From the NCBI GenBank assembly GCA_006226225.1, contig SBHI01000173.1:1-6835 (forward strand): a stretch of 6,835 nucleotides of DNA, given 5' to 3'. The notes under the pieces were generated by a model, which saw only the letters and a list, made by a program, of their open reading frames with translations, ran no database searches and had not been told where the DNA came from. This document shows positions 1-6,822 of the stretch, piece by piece; position 1 is the stretch's first letter, and every line of letters starts with the position of its first letter. Made by a program: the position numbers and the translations under genes. The DNA comes from Alphaproteobacteria bacterium (GTDB lineage: Bacteria > Pseudomonadota > Alphaproteobacteria > Micavibrionales > CSBR16-224).

Positions 1-2745
1 GCATTCAGTGCCGAAAAACTGGGCATTTTCGAAAAGCTGAAAACCGTCAGCCTGAAGAATACCGATATTGCCTTTCACGACCAGCAAAGTGACGAATATT
101 GGCGCGGCAGCGGCGTGAATGTCTTTCTGGTGCGCGGACAGGGCACATTAACGGGCAGTATCAAATCCGCCCTCACATTACATGGAAACGGTGCCCTGCA
201 CAGCGATGACGAGACCAATACAGATACCGCAACGACCGCCCTTAATCTGAATTTCCGCTATGATCTTGCCGAAAACACGCTTGGACTGAACCTGTTTTTC
301 AAAGATTTGAACCCGAAAGCTTTTGCAAAGCAGTTTTCCGCCTATCCCGCCCTGTCTATGGCAGATGTTCTGCTGGACGGAAAGCTGGATGTTCTGCTGG
401 ACGGAGATCTGAACCCTGTTACGGCGAAGGCCGAGTTATATGCGCAAAAAGCCAGCGTAACACTTGAGAGTTTTTACAAACAGCCGCAGCTGCTGCGTGA
501 TGTGAAGGCCATGTTGAGCTATGAGCATGACACACGCAGTATTGAAATACAGAAACTGTTTTTCCTGTTCGATGAAAACAGCAGTATTGATGCCGAGGCT
601 GCATTGTCCCTGCCGACGGAAGCAAATCCTGAAAGCGGCTTTTCTGCCAAGGCTGTCCTGAACCGTCTGCCTGTTGACCAAATCGGCAGTTACTGGCCGC
701 CGGTTTTGGGAACGCCCGCACATGAATGGGTGACACAGCATTTATCCAAAGGCATGGCGGAACAGGCAACGCTGAACCTTGCCGGAACGCTGGCCTTGGA
801 CGAGGACAACACGCCCGCGCTGCACAGTATCGACAGGCTGGACGGCATTATTGATTTTAGCGATGTGACAGTCGATTACCTTCCCGATCTGCCTGCCGTC
901 CACGGTGTGAAGGGCCGTGCCGCCTATACCAAAGACAGTTTCGACATCAAAACCAGCGGCGGCAAGATGCGTGACATGCAGGTCAAAACCGGGAAAATCC
1001 TGATTTCCGATATCGGTACACCAAAAGTCCGCATTGATATCGCGACAGATCTGACGGGGCCTTTGAAAACCGCTTTTTATGCCCTGTCACAAAAACCGCT
1101 GCAATTCACACGCATGTTCGCATTTGACACGGAGAAATCCGGCGGCACCGCCGATGTTGATCTAACGCTTGCCTTCCCGCTGAAAAAAGGTCTGAAAATC
1201 GGTGATGTGAAAGTCACTGCCAAAGCAAAGCTTGCCGATGTTTCCATCCCCGCCTTCCTGAATGAATTCGGCTTGAAAGACGGGCAGTTCAATTTAAGCG
1301 TCGATAACAAAAGCATGACAGTTGACGGTAAAGGCGCATTGGGCAAAGCACCGATGACTTTTGTCTGGAAAAATCATTTTTCGGGCGGCGACTTCCAGCA
1401 CCGCATTCAGGGAAAAATCGCCGTGCCCGCCCCGATGCTGCAAACATTCTTTCATATCCCGCCGGAACATCTGGAGTTGTTCTTTCCCGCACTGCCGATG
1501 GAGTTTATTTTTACACGGCTGAAGGAAACCGGCAGCAACAGCACCTCCACCCTGTCGCTGGCGGCAGATGTGACGGATGCGGAAATCAGCATACCGGCAT
1601 TGCGCTACAAAAAATCCCGTGACAAACCCGGCAATATCAGCATGTTCATCCATATGGACGGCAACCGGAAACCGCAAAGCATCACCAGCCTTGTTGTCGC
1701 TCTGCCGGGACTGCGTGCCGAAGGCAATGTGACGCTGGTCAACAAAGCGGACGGCAGTACCGCCATCCGCGAGGCCGATATCAAAAATTTCAAAATGGGG
1801 GATACGCAGTTCCTTGCCGAAATCCGTCAAGCTGACAGCGACCTGCCCCGTATCCGGATCAAGGGCCCCTATATCAATGCCGCCAATTTCCTGCCGACCG
1901 AGAAAGAAAAAGCCGCACAGAAAGCAGCCCCAAAACCCGGCAAAAAGCAACCCTATGAAATGCGGATTGATGCGGCACGCCTGTCCCTGACAACCGACAA
2001 GCATATCGACGAGGTTCAGATGTATGTGCGCAAAAGCGCAGACGGTGAAACGGATCAGATGGAGATTGACGGCATCGCCGGAGAGGGACGCATTTATTAC
2101 CGGCTGTTTGAACAGGACGGCGGGCACGGCCTGACCTTTGAAGCGCATAATGCGGGGGCGGCACTGGCCGCACTGGGCGTCACGCAGTCAGTACGCGGCG
2201 GCCATCTGATCATCCGCGGCGTGCCGGTTCAAGGCGGCGGCAAATATGATATTGCCGGTAACGCCGAACTGAAAAACTTTACCGTGGTCGACCTGCCCGC
2301 ATTGGCGCGGCTGCTGAACGCTTTCTCGCCGCTTGGCCTGCAGGAGTTGCTGACCGGTGACGGAATATCATTTTCACGGATGCGCGCCTATTTCGTCTGG
2401 ACGAAGCGCCCCGGCCCGACGCCACTGTCCCAACCCGTCGAAAATATCCGCATCAAAAACGGGCGTACCTCCGGTGCATCGCTAGGACTGACCTTTGAGG
2501 GCGATATCAACCGCAGCACCGGTGAAATGGACATTAACGGCACCATCGTTCCCGCCGCCATCCTGAATAAGATCGTCGGCGGCATTCCCATTATCGGTGC
2601 CATCCTGACCGGCGGCTCCAATGCCGTCTTTGCCGCAACTTATACCATGCGCGGCCCGAAGGATAATGTCGCCGTGACCGTCAATCCGCTTGCCACGCTT
2701 GCCCCCGGTATTCTGCGCATGATCCTTTTTGAAGAACAGCAATAA
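1..2745 (+). CDS. AsmA-like / YhdP-type (DUF3971) envelope protein, 5' end outside window
   Basis: The reading frame is open from base 1, so the gene begins upstream; the in-frame GTG at 115 is not a credible start because the 38 codons before it read as normal protein. The stop is TAA at 2743-2745, giving 914 visible residues. Around visible residues 223-245 there is an LPVDQIGSYWPP block followed by HEWVTQHLSKG, and near 353 a GPLKTAF block; these are typical of the DUF3971/YhdP family. From about 730 to the end lies an AsmA-like C-terminal region with LPALARLLNAFS, GDGISFSRM, GLTFEGDIN, IPIIGAILTGG (862-872) and VNPLATLAPG (894-903). Family members are anchored in the inner membrane, span the periplasm as long beta-rich grooves and are implicated in phospholipid movement to the outer membrane. 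The N-terminal membrane anchor would lie outside the window. The family call is firm; the exact substrate is unknown. Confidence 0.88.
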   Translation, partial: AFSAEKLGIFEKLKTVSLKNTDIAFHDQQSDEYWRGSGVNVFLVRGQGTLTGSIKSALTLHGNGALHSDDETNTDTATTALNLNFRYDLAENTLGLNLFFKDLNPKAFAKQFSAYPALSMADVLLDGKLDVLLDGDLNPVTAKAELYAQKASVTLESFYKQPQLLRDVKAMLSYEHDTRSIEIQKLFFLFDENSSIDAEAALSLPTEANPESGFSAKAVLNRLPVDQIGSYWPPVLGTPAHEWVTQHLSKGMAEQATLNLAGTLALDEDNTPALHSIDRLDGIIDFSDVTVDYLPDLPAVHGVKGRAAYTKDSFDIKTSGGKMRDMQVKTGKILISDIGTPKVRIDIATDLTGPLKTAFYALSQKPLQFTRMFAFDTEKSGGTADVDLTLAFPLKKGLKIGDVKVTAKAKLADVSIPAFLNEFGLKDGQFNLSVDNKSMTVDGKGALGKAPMTFVWKNHFSGGDFQHRIQGKIAVPAPMLQTFFHIPPEHLELFFPALPMEFIFTRLKETGSNSTSTLSLAADVTDAEISIPALRYKKSRDKPGNISMFIHMDGNRKPQSITSLVVALPGLRAEGNVTLVNKADGSTAIREADIKNFKMGDTQFLAEIRQADSDLPRIRIKGPYINAANFLPTEKEKAAQKAAPKPGKKQPYEMRIDAARLSLTTDKHIDEVQMYVRKSADGETDQMEIDGIAGEGRIYYRLFEQDGGHGLTFEAHNAGAALAALGVTQSVRGGHLIIRGVPVQGGGKYDIAGNAELKNFTVVDLPALARLLNAFSPLGLQELLTGDGISFSRMRAYFVWTKRPGPTPLSQPVENIRIKNGRTSGASLGLTFEGDINRSTGEMDINGTIVPAAILNKIVGGIPIIGAILTGGSNAVFAATYTMRGPKDNVAVTVNPLATLAPGILRMILFEEQQ
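364..411 (+). repeat. Tandem 24-bp duplication inside the AsmA-like gene
   Basis: Two adjacent 24-base units (364-387 and 388-411) match at 22 of 24 positions, with the first 18 bases identical. They encode DVLLDGKL followed by DVLLDGDL, so the duplication keeps the frame and lengthens a beta-strand stretch by eight residues. Confidence 0.8.
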
Positions 2746-2774
2746 TTCCGCGGCTTTTCACTGTTTTCACCCTT

Positions 2775-2806
2775 ATAAAATTTATCTAAAATTTTATGCT
2801 TTTTTT
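2775..2806 (+). terminator. AT-only inverted repeat followed by T-run; possible terminator or regulator site
   Basis: ATAAAATTT (2775-2783) and AAATTTTAT (2789-2797) form a perfect 9-bp inverted repeat around a 5-base spacer, followed by seven T residues (2800-2806). It lies 30 bases after the stop of the AsmA-like gene, where an intrinsic terminator would be expected. The stem contains no G-C pairs, so it would be a weak terminator. A protein-binding palindrome in the upstream region of the next gene is an equally good reading. Confidence 0.35.
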
Positions 2807-2835
2807 ACCTTACGTAAAATAAAATTGCATACAAT
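2803..2835 (+). promoter_or_regulatory. Candidate promoter region of the 220-residue protein gene
   Basis: TACAAT at 2830-2835 is a good -10-like hexamer, 25 bases before the start codon. The best -35-like hexamer in reach, TTACCT at 2805-2810, is poor and spaced 19 bases away. TTTTAC (2803-2808) and GTAAAA (2814-2819) make a perfect 6-bp inverted repeat with a 5-base spacer overlapping the -35 position, which could be an operator. This is a pattern reading only. Confidence 0.25.
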
Positions 2836-2860
2836 AGTAAGATAAAGGGTTGGAAACATT

Positions 2861-3523
2861 ATGACGCAGCAAAAGCAGACAAACGCGCCGCAAGCGCCGC
2901 GTAAGGCGCGAAAAAAACCGCAGGGATTTTTTCTTGCGGCCTGCCTGATGCTTGCCGTCGTTGCCTTTTCCGCCTCCCCCGCATCTGCGAAAGTTGCCAA
3001 GATCGTTGCCATAGGCGGCGGTGGTGGTGGCGGCGGTGGCGGAGGTGGCGCACCTCCTCCCGCTCCTGCACCTGTTGCCCCCACGCCGACAGTTGATATC
3101 AACCGTGTTCTTGCTGCCCCCGGCGGCTCATCCGTGGAACCTGCCGTCTGGCAGCATCTCGCCGGCGGTGAGGAAGCCTCGCCCTTTTTGCCGACCGTCC
3201 AGCAAGGCGGCATGGCGGCCATGGTTGTTCCCGCTTATATCGAAAACGGCATTATCTATGTGAATTTCAACAGTATTTCCACCCCCGACGAACGGCAAAT
3301 GATGACAGTGGATTTATTTGGCGACGGGTTGTTCGAAGTGACTGTTGACCTGCCCGCAACGCCGCCGCAGGATAAGAACGCGCCGATTACCGTGCAATCC
3401 GCCGGAACAATCATGGATAACTCCATCAATATGAACGGTGTCAGCGTCGGAAAAGACATCAATGTTATTGACGGGCGCATTATCTTTACCGCCGAAGACC
3501 CCACTGCCCCCGCAGAATATTAA
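2861..3523 (+). CDS. Exported 220-residue protein with a partial TPS-like (haemagglutinin) domain
   Basis: I do not recognise this as a named gene. The start is ATG 2861, with a weak purine-rich GGAAA at 2852-2856 just upstream. Residues 1-43 form a signal peptide: a basic stretch (RKARKK), a hydrophobic core (about 23-37) and a likely cleavage site after ASA (43). Residues 52-63 are twelve consecutive glycines, followed by an Ala/Pro-rich hinge (64-77). Residues about 116-210 resemble residues 191-296 of the downstream adhesin: GGMAAMVVP against GGLVALVAP, TVDLFGDGLFEVTV against TIDLFGDRLVEIAV, and SINMNG against VINMNG. That is the distal half of a TPS domain. The proximal half, with the WNSFNIG, NRVTGG and NPNG-type motifs, is absent. 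The protein is probably periplasmic or at the surface. Function is unknown: a partner of the adhesin, a competitor for its transporter, or a shortened paralogue. The intact frame and signal peptide argue against simple decay. Confidence 0.8.
   Translation: MTQQKQTNAPQAPRKARKKPQGFFLAACLMLAVVAFSASPASAKVAKIVAIGGGGGGGGGGGGAPPPAPAPVAPTPTVDINRVLAAPGGSSVEPAVWQHLAGGEEASPFLPTVQQGGMAAMVVPAYIENGIIYVNFNSISTPDERQMMTVDLFGDGLFEVTVDLPATPPQDKNAPITVQSAGTIMDNSINMNGVSVGKDINVIDGRIIFTAEDPTAPAEY
3014..3049 (+). repeat. Poly-glycine codon tract (12 Gly) next to an Ala/Pro hinge
   Basis: Twelve consecutive GGN codons, a mixture of GGC, GGT and one GGA, are followed by codons for an Ala/Pro-rich segment up to about 3091. 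The mixed codons indicate a maintained glycine run rather than a fresh triplet expansion. It lies a few residues after the predicted signal-peptide cleavage site and probably acts as a flexible spacer. Confidence 0.75.
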
Positions 3524-3533
3524 TCACGCAAGA

Positions 3534-3568
3534 TATCTCCGCCCCCTCCTGCGGATAGATAAAATTTT
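3534..3568 (+). terminator. Weak hairpin after the 220-residue protein gene
   Basis: TATCTCCGC (3534-3542) can pair with GCGG (3551-3554) and, after a two-base AT bulge, AGATA (3557-3561). The loop is eight bases and only four Ts (3565-3568) follow, interrupted by As. It could be a modest intrinsic terminator 10 bases after the stop, separating the small gene from the adhesin gene, but the bulge and short T-run keep confidence low. Confidence 0.3.
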
Positions 3569-3620
3569 ACACAAATTATCGGCAAATTTTTCTTTATATT
3601 AATGCAGTTTTGTTATTATG
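3556..3620 (+). promoter_or_regulatory. AT-rich upstream region of the adhesin gene
   Basis: This block is much richer in A and T than the flanking genes. It contains ATAAAATTTTA (3559-3569), similar to the ATAAAATTT palindrome arm at 2775, and the -10-like hexamers TATATT (3595-3600) and TATTAT (3614-3619). Neither has a convincing -35 at normal spacing. The position fits a promoter for the adhesin with a 5' leader of about 100 bases, but no specific promoter can be fixed. Confidence 0.3.
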
Positions 3621-3707
3621 GAAATTGTGCAGAGATGCGTGTAAAACCGCCTCTCTCATTTTTTGCGGGCGAATCAACGGCCATAAAAATAAAAAAAACA
3701 ACATGGC

Positions 3708-3713
3708 GGAAGG
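3708..3713 (+). promoter_or_regulatory. Shine-Dalgarno site that decides the adhesin start
   Basis: GGAAGG lies eight bases before ATG 3722, a standard spacing. Neither the upstream in-frame ATG at 3602 nor the one at 3635 has a comparable site, and translation from 3722 gives a normal signal peptide at the N-terminus. Confidence 0.65.
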
Positions 3714-3721
3714 CTTCCGAA

Positions 3722-6700
3722 ATGCGGAAAACAAACAAAAAAACATCCCTGAACGGTATCTGGACAAGCGCTTCACGCTTTGCCGTTGCGGGATTATTCG
3801 GCTCCGCCTTTTCCCTTTTTGCATTTGCCACGACCGCCTCGGCACAATCCGTCGGCAATCTGGACACCCCGACGGGCGGCACAGTCGTCGGCGGCAGTGC
3901 CACGATCAGCAGCCCCGGCGCAGGACAGCTGAATATCCAGCAAGACAGCAGCCGTGCCGTTATCGAATGGAACAGCTTTAATATCGGTGCGGATGCCACA
4001 ACGGAATTTTTCCAACCCGATGCGAATTCCCTTGCCGTCAACCGCGTAACGGGCGGCAGTGCCGATCCGACGCAAATCCTCGGCACGCTGAAAGCAAACG
4101 GCCGCGTTATGGTGCTTGATCCCAACGGGGTCATTGTCGGCAATGGTGCCATTGTCGATGTCGGCGGGCTTGTTGCCTCGACCGGCAGCGTTTCCACCGC
4201 CGATGTTATGAGCGGGTCGCAAACCCTGACATTGCAAAATGTGGATACGGGCGGGCGCGTCATCAATAACGGCACGATTACCGCCCGCGAAGGCGGCCTT
4301 GTCGCACTGGTTGCTCCCAACAGTGTCAATAACGGCGTCATTCAGGCGCGGCTGGGTCGTGTGGAAATGGTGGCCGGTGATCAGGTCACCATTGATCTGT
4401 TCGGCGACCGTCTGGTGGAAATCGCCGTCGGCGGTACGGTGGCAAACGCCTTGCTGGAAAATAACGGCCAAATCAGTGCCGATGGCGGACGTGTGGCTAT
4501 GACGGCACGGGCGGCAGGCAGTCTGGTTGACAGCGTCATCAATATGAACGGTTTTGTGCAGGCGCAAAGCGTCGGCACGGCAGGCGGTAAAATTATCCTG
4601 TCGGGCGGCACGATGAATATCGGCGGCAATCTGGACGCAACAGGACAGGCCGCAGGCACAAAAGGCGGCGATATCATTCTGGACGGCAAAGACATCACCA
4701 TCAAGACCGGCTCTGTGTTAGACGCCTCCGGAGATACGGGTGGCGGCCGCGTTCTGGTCGGCGGCGATGTTATGGGGCCAAGCGCTGCCGTCAGCGGTGC
4801 AAACAGCGTAACATTGGAAGCTGGCGCAGAAATCCGCAGCAATGCCTATACCAGCGGCGACGGCGGTACGGTTGTGTTGTGGTCTGATACCTATACAGAA
4901 TTTTCCGGTCATGCCGCAGCGCGTGGCGGCGCAAACAGCGGCAACGGCGGTTTTATCGAGGTTTCCGGCCAGAAAGGCTTGCTGCTGAACGGTTATGGCG
5001 ATGCGACTGCCGCCAATGGCGCGATGGGAACCTTCCTGATTGATCCGGAGATCCTTTACGTGCATAACGGTGCCAGCTCTACCGTTGATAATACCAATTA
5101 TCTGAATGCGGATTCTCTGGCATTGCAGCTCAGCTTTGCCTCCGTGCGTCTGCTGGCGGATATAGAAATCGGCATTATCGAAGCGGTTGACCTGTCCAGC
5201 AGCGCCTTTGGCACCACCACGGGTAACCTGACGCTGGTGGCACCGACCGTCAATATCAACAATGATATTACAATGGGTACGGGCTGGTTCGGCGTTGAGG
5301 CAAATGAACTGAATCTGGCCGGTAAAATCTACGAAGCCGGAGGCGCACTGCGCAATACCGCCGGATTTAACTCGATTTCCCTCTCCCCCTCCACCGTTAA
5401 TGTGATGGGTGATAGCGCCAGTATCCAGCAAGGTCTGGATATGACGGGTGATGCGCCGGTAACAGTCAATGTCGCCGACGGGGTTTATTCCGAAAACCTG
5501 ATCATCCATAAATCCGCCACCATCAACGGTGTGAACACGCCGGTTCTGTCCGGCACGGCGGCAGGCGGCACGATTTTCACCGTTGATGCCGATAATGTGA
5601 CGATTACGGGTTTCCATTTTGACGGTACGGGCAGCGCATCAGGCGTCACTTCAAGCGGCTTTAACGGACTTGCCGTGACAAACAGCTATTTCGAAGGTTT
5701 CAGCGGCACAGGGCTTTCCGTCACAGGCGGCAGCAATCATAGCATTTCCGGCAACAGCTTTACCAATACCGGCGGCTATGGCGTTGCACTGGACGGTGTG
5801 GACGGCGCAAGCGTTGACAATAATAGCTTCTTTGCCGACGGTGCAGGCGCTTTCGGTACCGGGCTGGATGCCGTCTATGTGCAAAACAGCAATAATGTGA
5901 CGGCACAGGACAATGCGATCTTTGGCGAAAACAGCGCTGCGGGCAGCATGGGCAGCGGTATTGTTTTCATCAATGTGACCAATTCTGTTATCGACAATAA
6001 CCTGATTTCAGGCAACGGCGCAGGCAGCTTTGGCGCCATGCAGGACGGTGTCCGCGTTGAAGGCAGTGACAGCATTACCGTGACCAATAACGAAGTGGAA
6101 GACCTGAACGGCGGCGACGGTGCCGGACAGGAGAATTACCTGATTTCCGCAGACAGCACCAACATCACCTTCGAGAATAACCTGCCTGTTCCGCCGACGG
6201 ATGGTGGTGACGGCGGTGACGGCGGTGATGGCGGTGATGGCGGCGATGGCGGCGATGGCGGCGATGGCGGCGATGGCGGCGATGGCGGCGATGGCGGCGA
6301 TGGCGGCGATGGCGGCGATGGCGGTGATGGCGGCGATGATGGTGACACCTGCACCAATGACAACCATAATCACGGCAAAGGTAAAGGCCATGATAAGCAC
6401 GGCAAAGGGCATGGTTACGGCCACCACAAGGACAAGCATAAACGCGTAAAATCCGCTCTGCTGAAAGTGATCTCACTGCTGGAACAAATTTTTGCCAAGC
6501 TGGAAGAACATCGCAACAACCAGTCCGGCAACGGTAACGCAGGAAATGGCGGTAACAATAACGGCAATGTCGGAAACGGACACCATAACCCGCCGCCGGT
6601 CAGTCAGGAGCAGATCAAAGCTATTCATCAGGCGGTTGCGCAAGTGCTGCATGTGTTCTTCCATAGAACGCATCATACCGCGCCCGCGCATCATGCTCCG

Positions 6701-6802
6701 CAGAAACATGCACAAAACAATGGCGGATATCACGGCAAAGCCAAACATGACAGCCATAAGGATAAAGACAAACACGGCAAGAAACAGCATAAACGGAAGT
6801 GA
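3722..6802 (+). CDS. Filamentous-haemagglutinin-like TPS exoprotein with His/Lys-rich tail
   Basis: A 1026-residue surface adhesin of the two-partner-secretion (TpsA) class. ATG 3722 is chosen over in-frame ATGs at 3602 and 3635 because of its ribosome site and because the signal peptide then begins at residue 1; cleavage is likely after ASA (41). Residues 42-296 are a haemagglutination-activity/TPS domain with VIEWNSFNIG (80-89), NRVTGG (107-112) and LDPNGV (132-137, where NPNG is usual). A beta-helical shaft follows, with WSDTYTEFSG (387-396) and GTFLIDP (436-442), both usual in large haemagglutinin-like proteins. Residues about 560-820 form a pectate-lyase-like parallel beta-helix beginning near VNVADGVYSENLIIHKS, with an Asn ladder. 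Residues 828-872 are 15 GGD repeats. The tail (879-1026) has about 24 His and many Lys, with two helix-like segments (908-932, 960-981). The only cysteine is C877. In this class a TpsB outer-membrane pore exports the protein; none is visible here. Its target is unknown. Confidence 0.9.
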   Translation: MRKTNKKTSLNGIWTSASRFAVAGLFGSAFSLFAFATTASAQSVGNLDTPTGGTVVGGSATISSPGAGQLNIQQDSSRAVIEWNSFNIGADATTEFFQPDANSLAVNRVTGGSADPTQILGTLKANGRVMVLDPNGVIVGNGAIVDVGGLVASTGSVSTADVMSGSQTLTLQNVDTGGRVINNGTITAREGGLVALVAPNSVNNGVIQARLGRVEMVAGDQVTIDLFGDRLVEIAVGGTVANALLENNGQISADGGRVAMTARAAGSLVDSVINMNGFVQAQSVGTAGGKIILSGGTMNIGGNLDATGQAAGTKGGDIILDGKDITIKTGSVLDASGDTGGGRVLVGGDVMGPSAAVSGANSVTLEAGAEIRSNAYTSGDGGTVVLWSDTYTEFSGHAAARGGANSGNGGFIEVSGQKGLLLNGYGDATAANGAMGTFLIDPEILYVHNGASSTVDNTNYLNADSLALQLSFASVRLLADIEIGIIEAVDLSSSAFGTTTGNLTLVAPTVNINNDITMGTGWFGVEANELNLAGKIYEAGGALRNTAGFNSISLSPSTVNVMGDSASIQQGLDMTGDAPVTVNVADGVYSENLIIHKSATINGVNTPVLSGTAAGGTIFTVDADNVTITGFHFDGTGSASGVTSSGFNGLAVTNSYFEGFSGTGLSVTGGSNHSISGNSFTNTGGYGVALDGVDGASVDNNSFFADGAGAFGTGLDAVYVQNSNNVTAQDNAIFGENSAAGSMGSGIVFINVTNSVIDNNLISGNGAGSFGAMQDGVRVEGSDSITVTNNEVEDLNGGDGAGQENYLISADSTNITFENNLPVPPTDGGDGGDGGDGGDGGDGGDGGDGGDGGDGGDGGDGGDGGDGGDGGDDGDTCTNDNHNHGKGKGHDKHGKGHGYGHHKDKHKRVKSALLKVISLLEQIFAKLEEHRNNQSGNGNAGNGGNNNGNVGNGHHNPPPVSQEQIKAIHQAVAQVLHVFFHRTHHTAPAHHAPQKHAQNNGGYHGKAKHDSHKDKDKHGKKQHKRK
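6203..6337 (+). repeat. 9-bp tandem repeat, 15 copies, encoding (Gly-Gly-Asp)15
   Basis: Fifteen head-to-tail 9-base units encode GGD. The nine central copies (6239-6319) are identical GGCGGCGAT; the outer ones carry synonymous changes (GGT, GAC). Identical inner copies with diverged edges indicate recent expansion by slippage or unequal exchange. The unit is a multiple of three, so copy-number change keeps the adhesin in frame. In the protein it links the beta-helix to the charged tail. Confidence 0.95.
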
Positions 6803-6822
6803 CGGCACGGAAACGTCCCAGC

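Noticed and set aside
1294..2148. Reverse-strand reading frame of 284 codons opposite the AsmA-like gene
   Set aside because: It is antisense to conserved AsmA-family sequence, has no recognisable motif or convincing ribosome site, and is explained by codon bias of the sense gene.
2936..2947. LAAC lipobox-like sequence (residues 25-28) in the small exported protein
   Set aside because: The hydrophobic stretch before the Cys is too short and continues for about nine residues after it. An ordinary cleavage site (ASA, residue 43) follows, so a standard signal peptide fits better than a lipoprotein signal.
3599..3613. CtrA-like site TTAA-N7-TTAA before the adhesin
   Set aside because: The second half reads TTGT, only three of four positions, and in AT-rich sequence such partial matches are expected by chance.
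4718..5617. Long reverse-strand reading frame of 299 codons opposite the adhesin
   Set aside because: It lies wholly antisense to a clearly coding, domain-bearing gene, shows no recognisable domain, and its composition is what the Gly/Asn/Ala-rich sense strand produces in the opposite frame.
6203..6337. RTX calcium-binding nonapeptide repeats
   Set aside because: The GGD array formally satisfies GGxGxD but lacks the regularly placed large hydrophobic residue of RTX beta-rolls, so a flexible acidic linker is more likely.
6203..6337. CRISPR array
   Set aside because: The repeats are directly adjacent 9-base coding units without unique spacers, so this is a coding minisatellite.
6008..6476. 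Several open frames with AAI, SPP, HRR or MAA repeats across the 9-bp repeat
   Set aside because: The 9-base unit contains no stop codon in any frame, so all six frames stay open through the array. Only the GGD frame connects to recognisable domains on one side and a continuous tail on the other.
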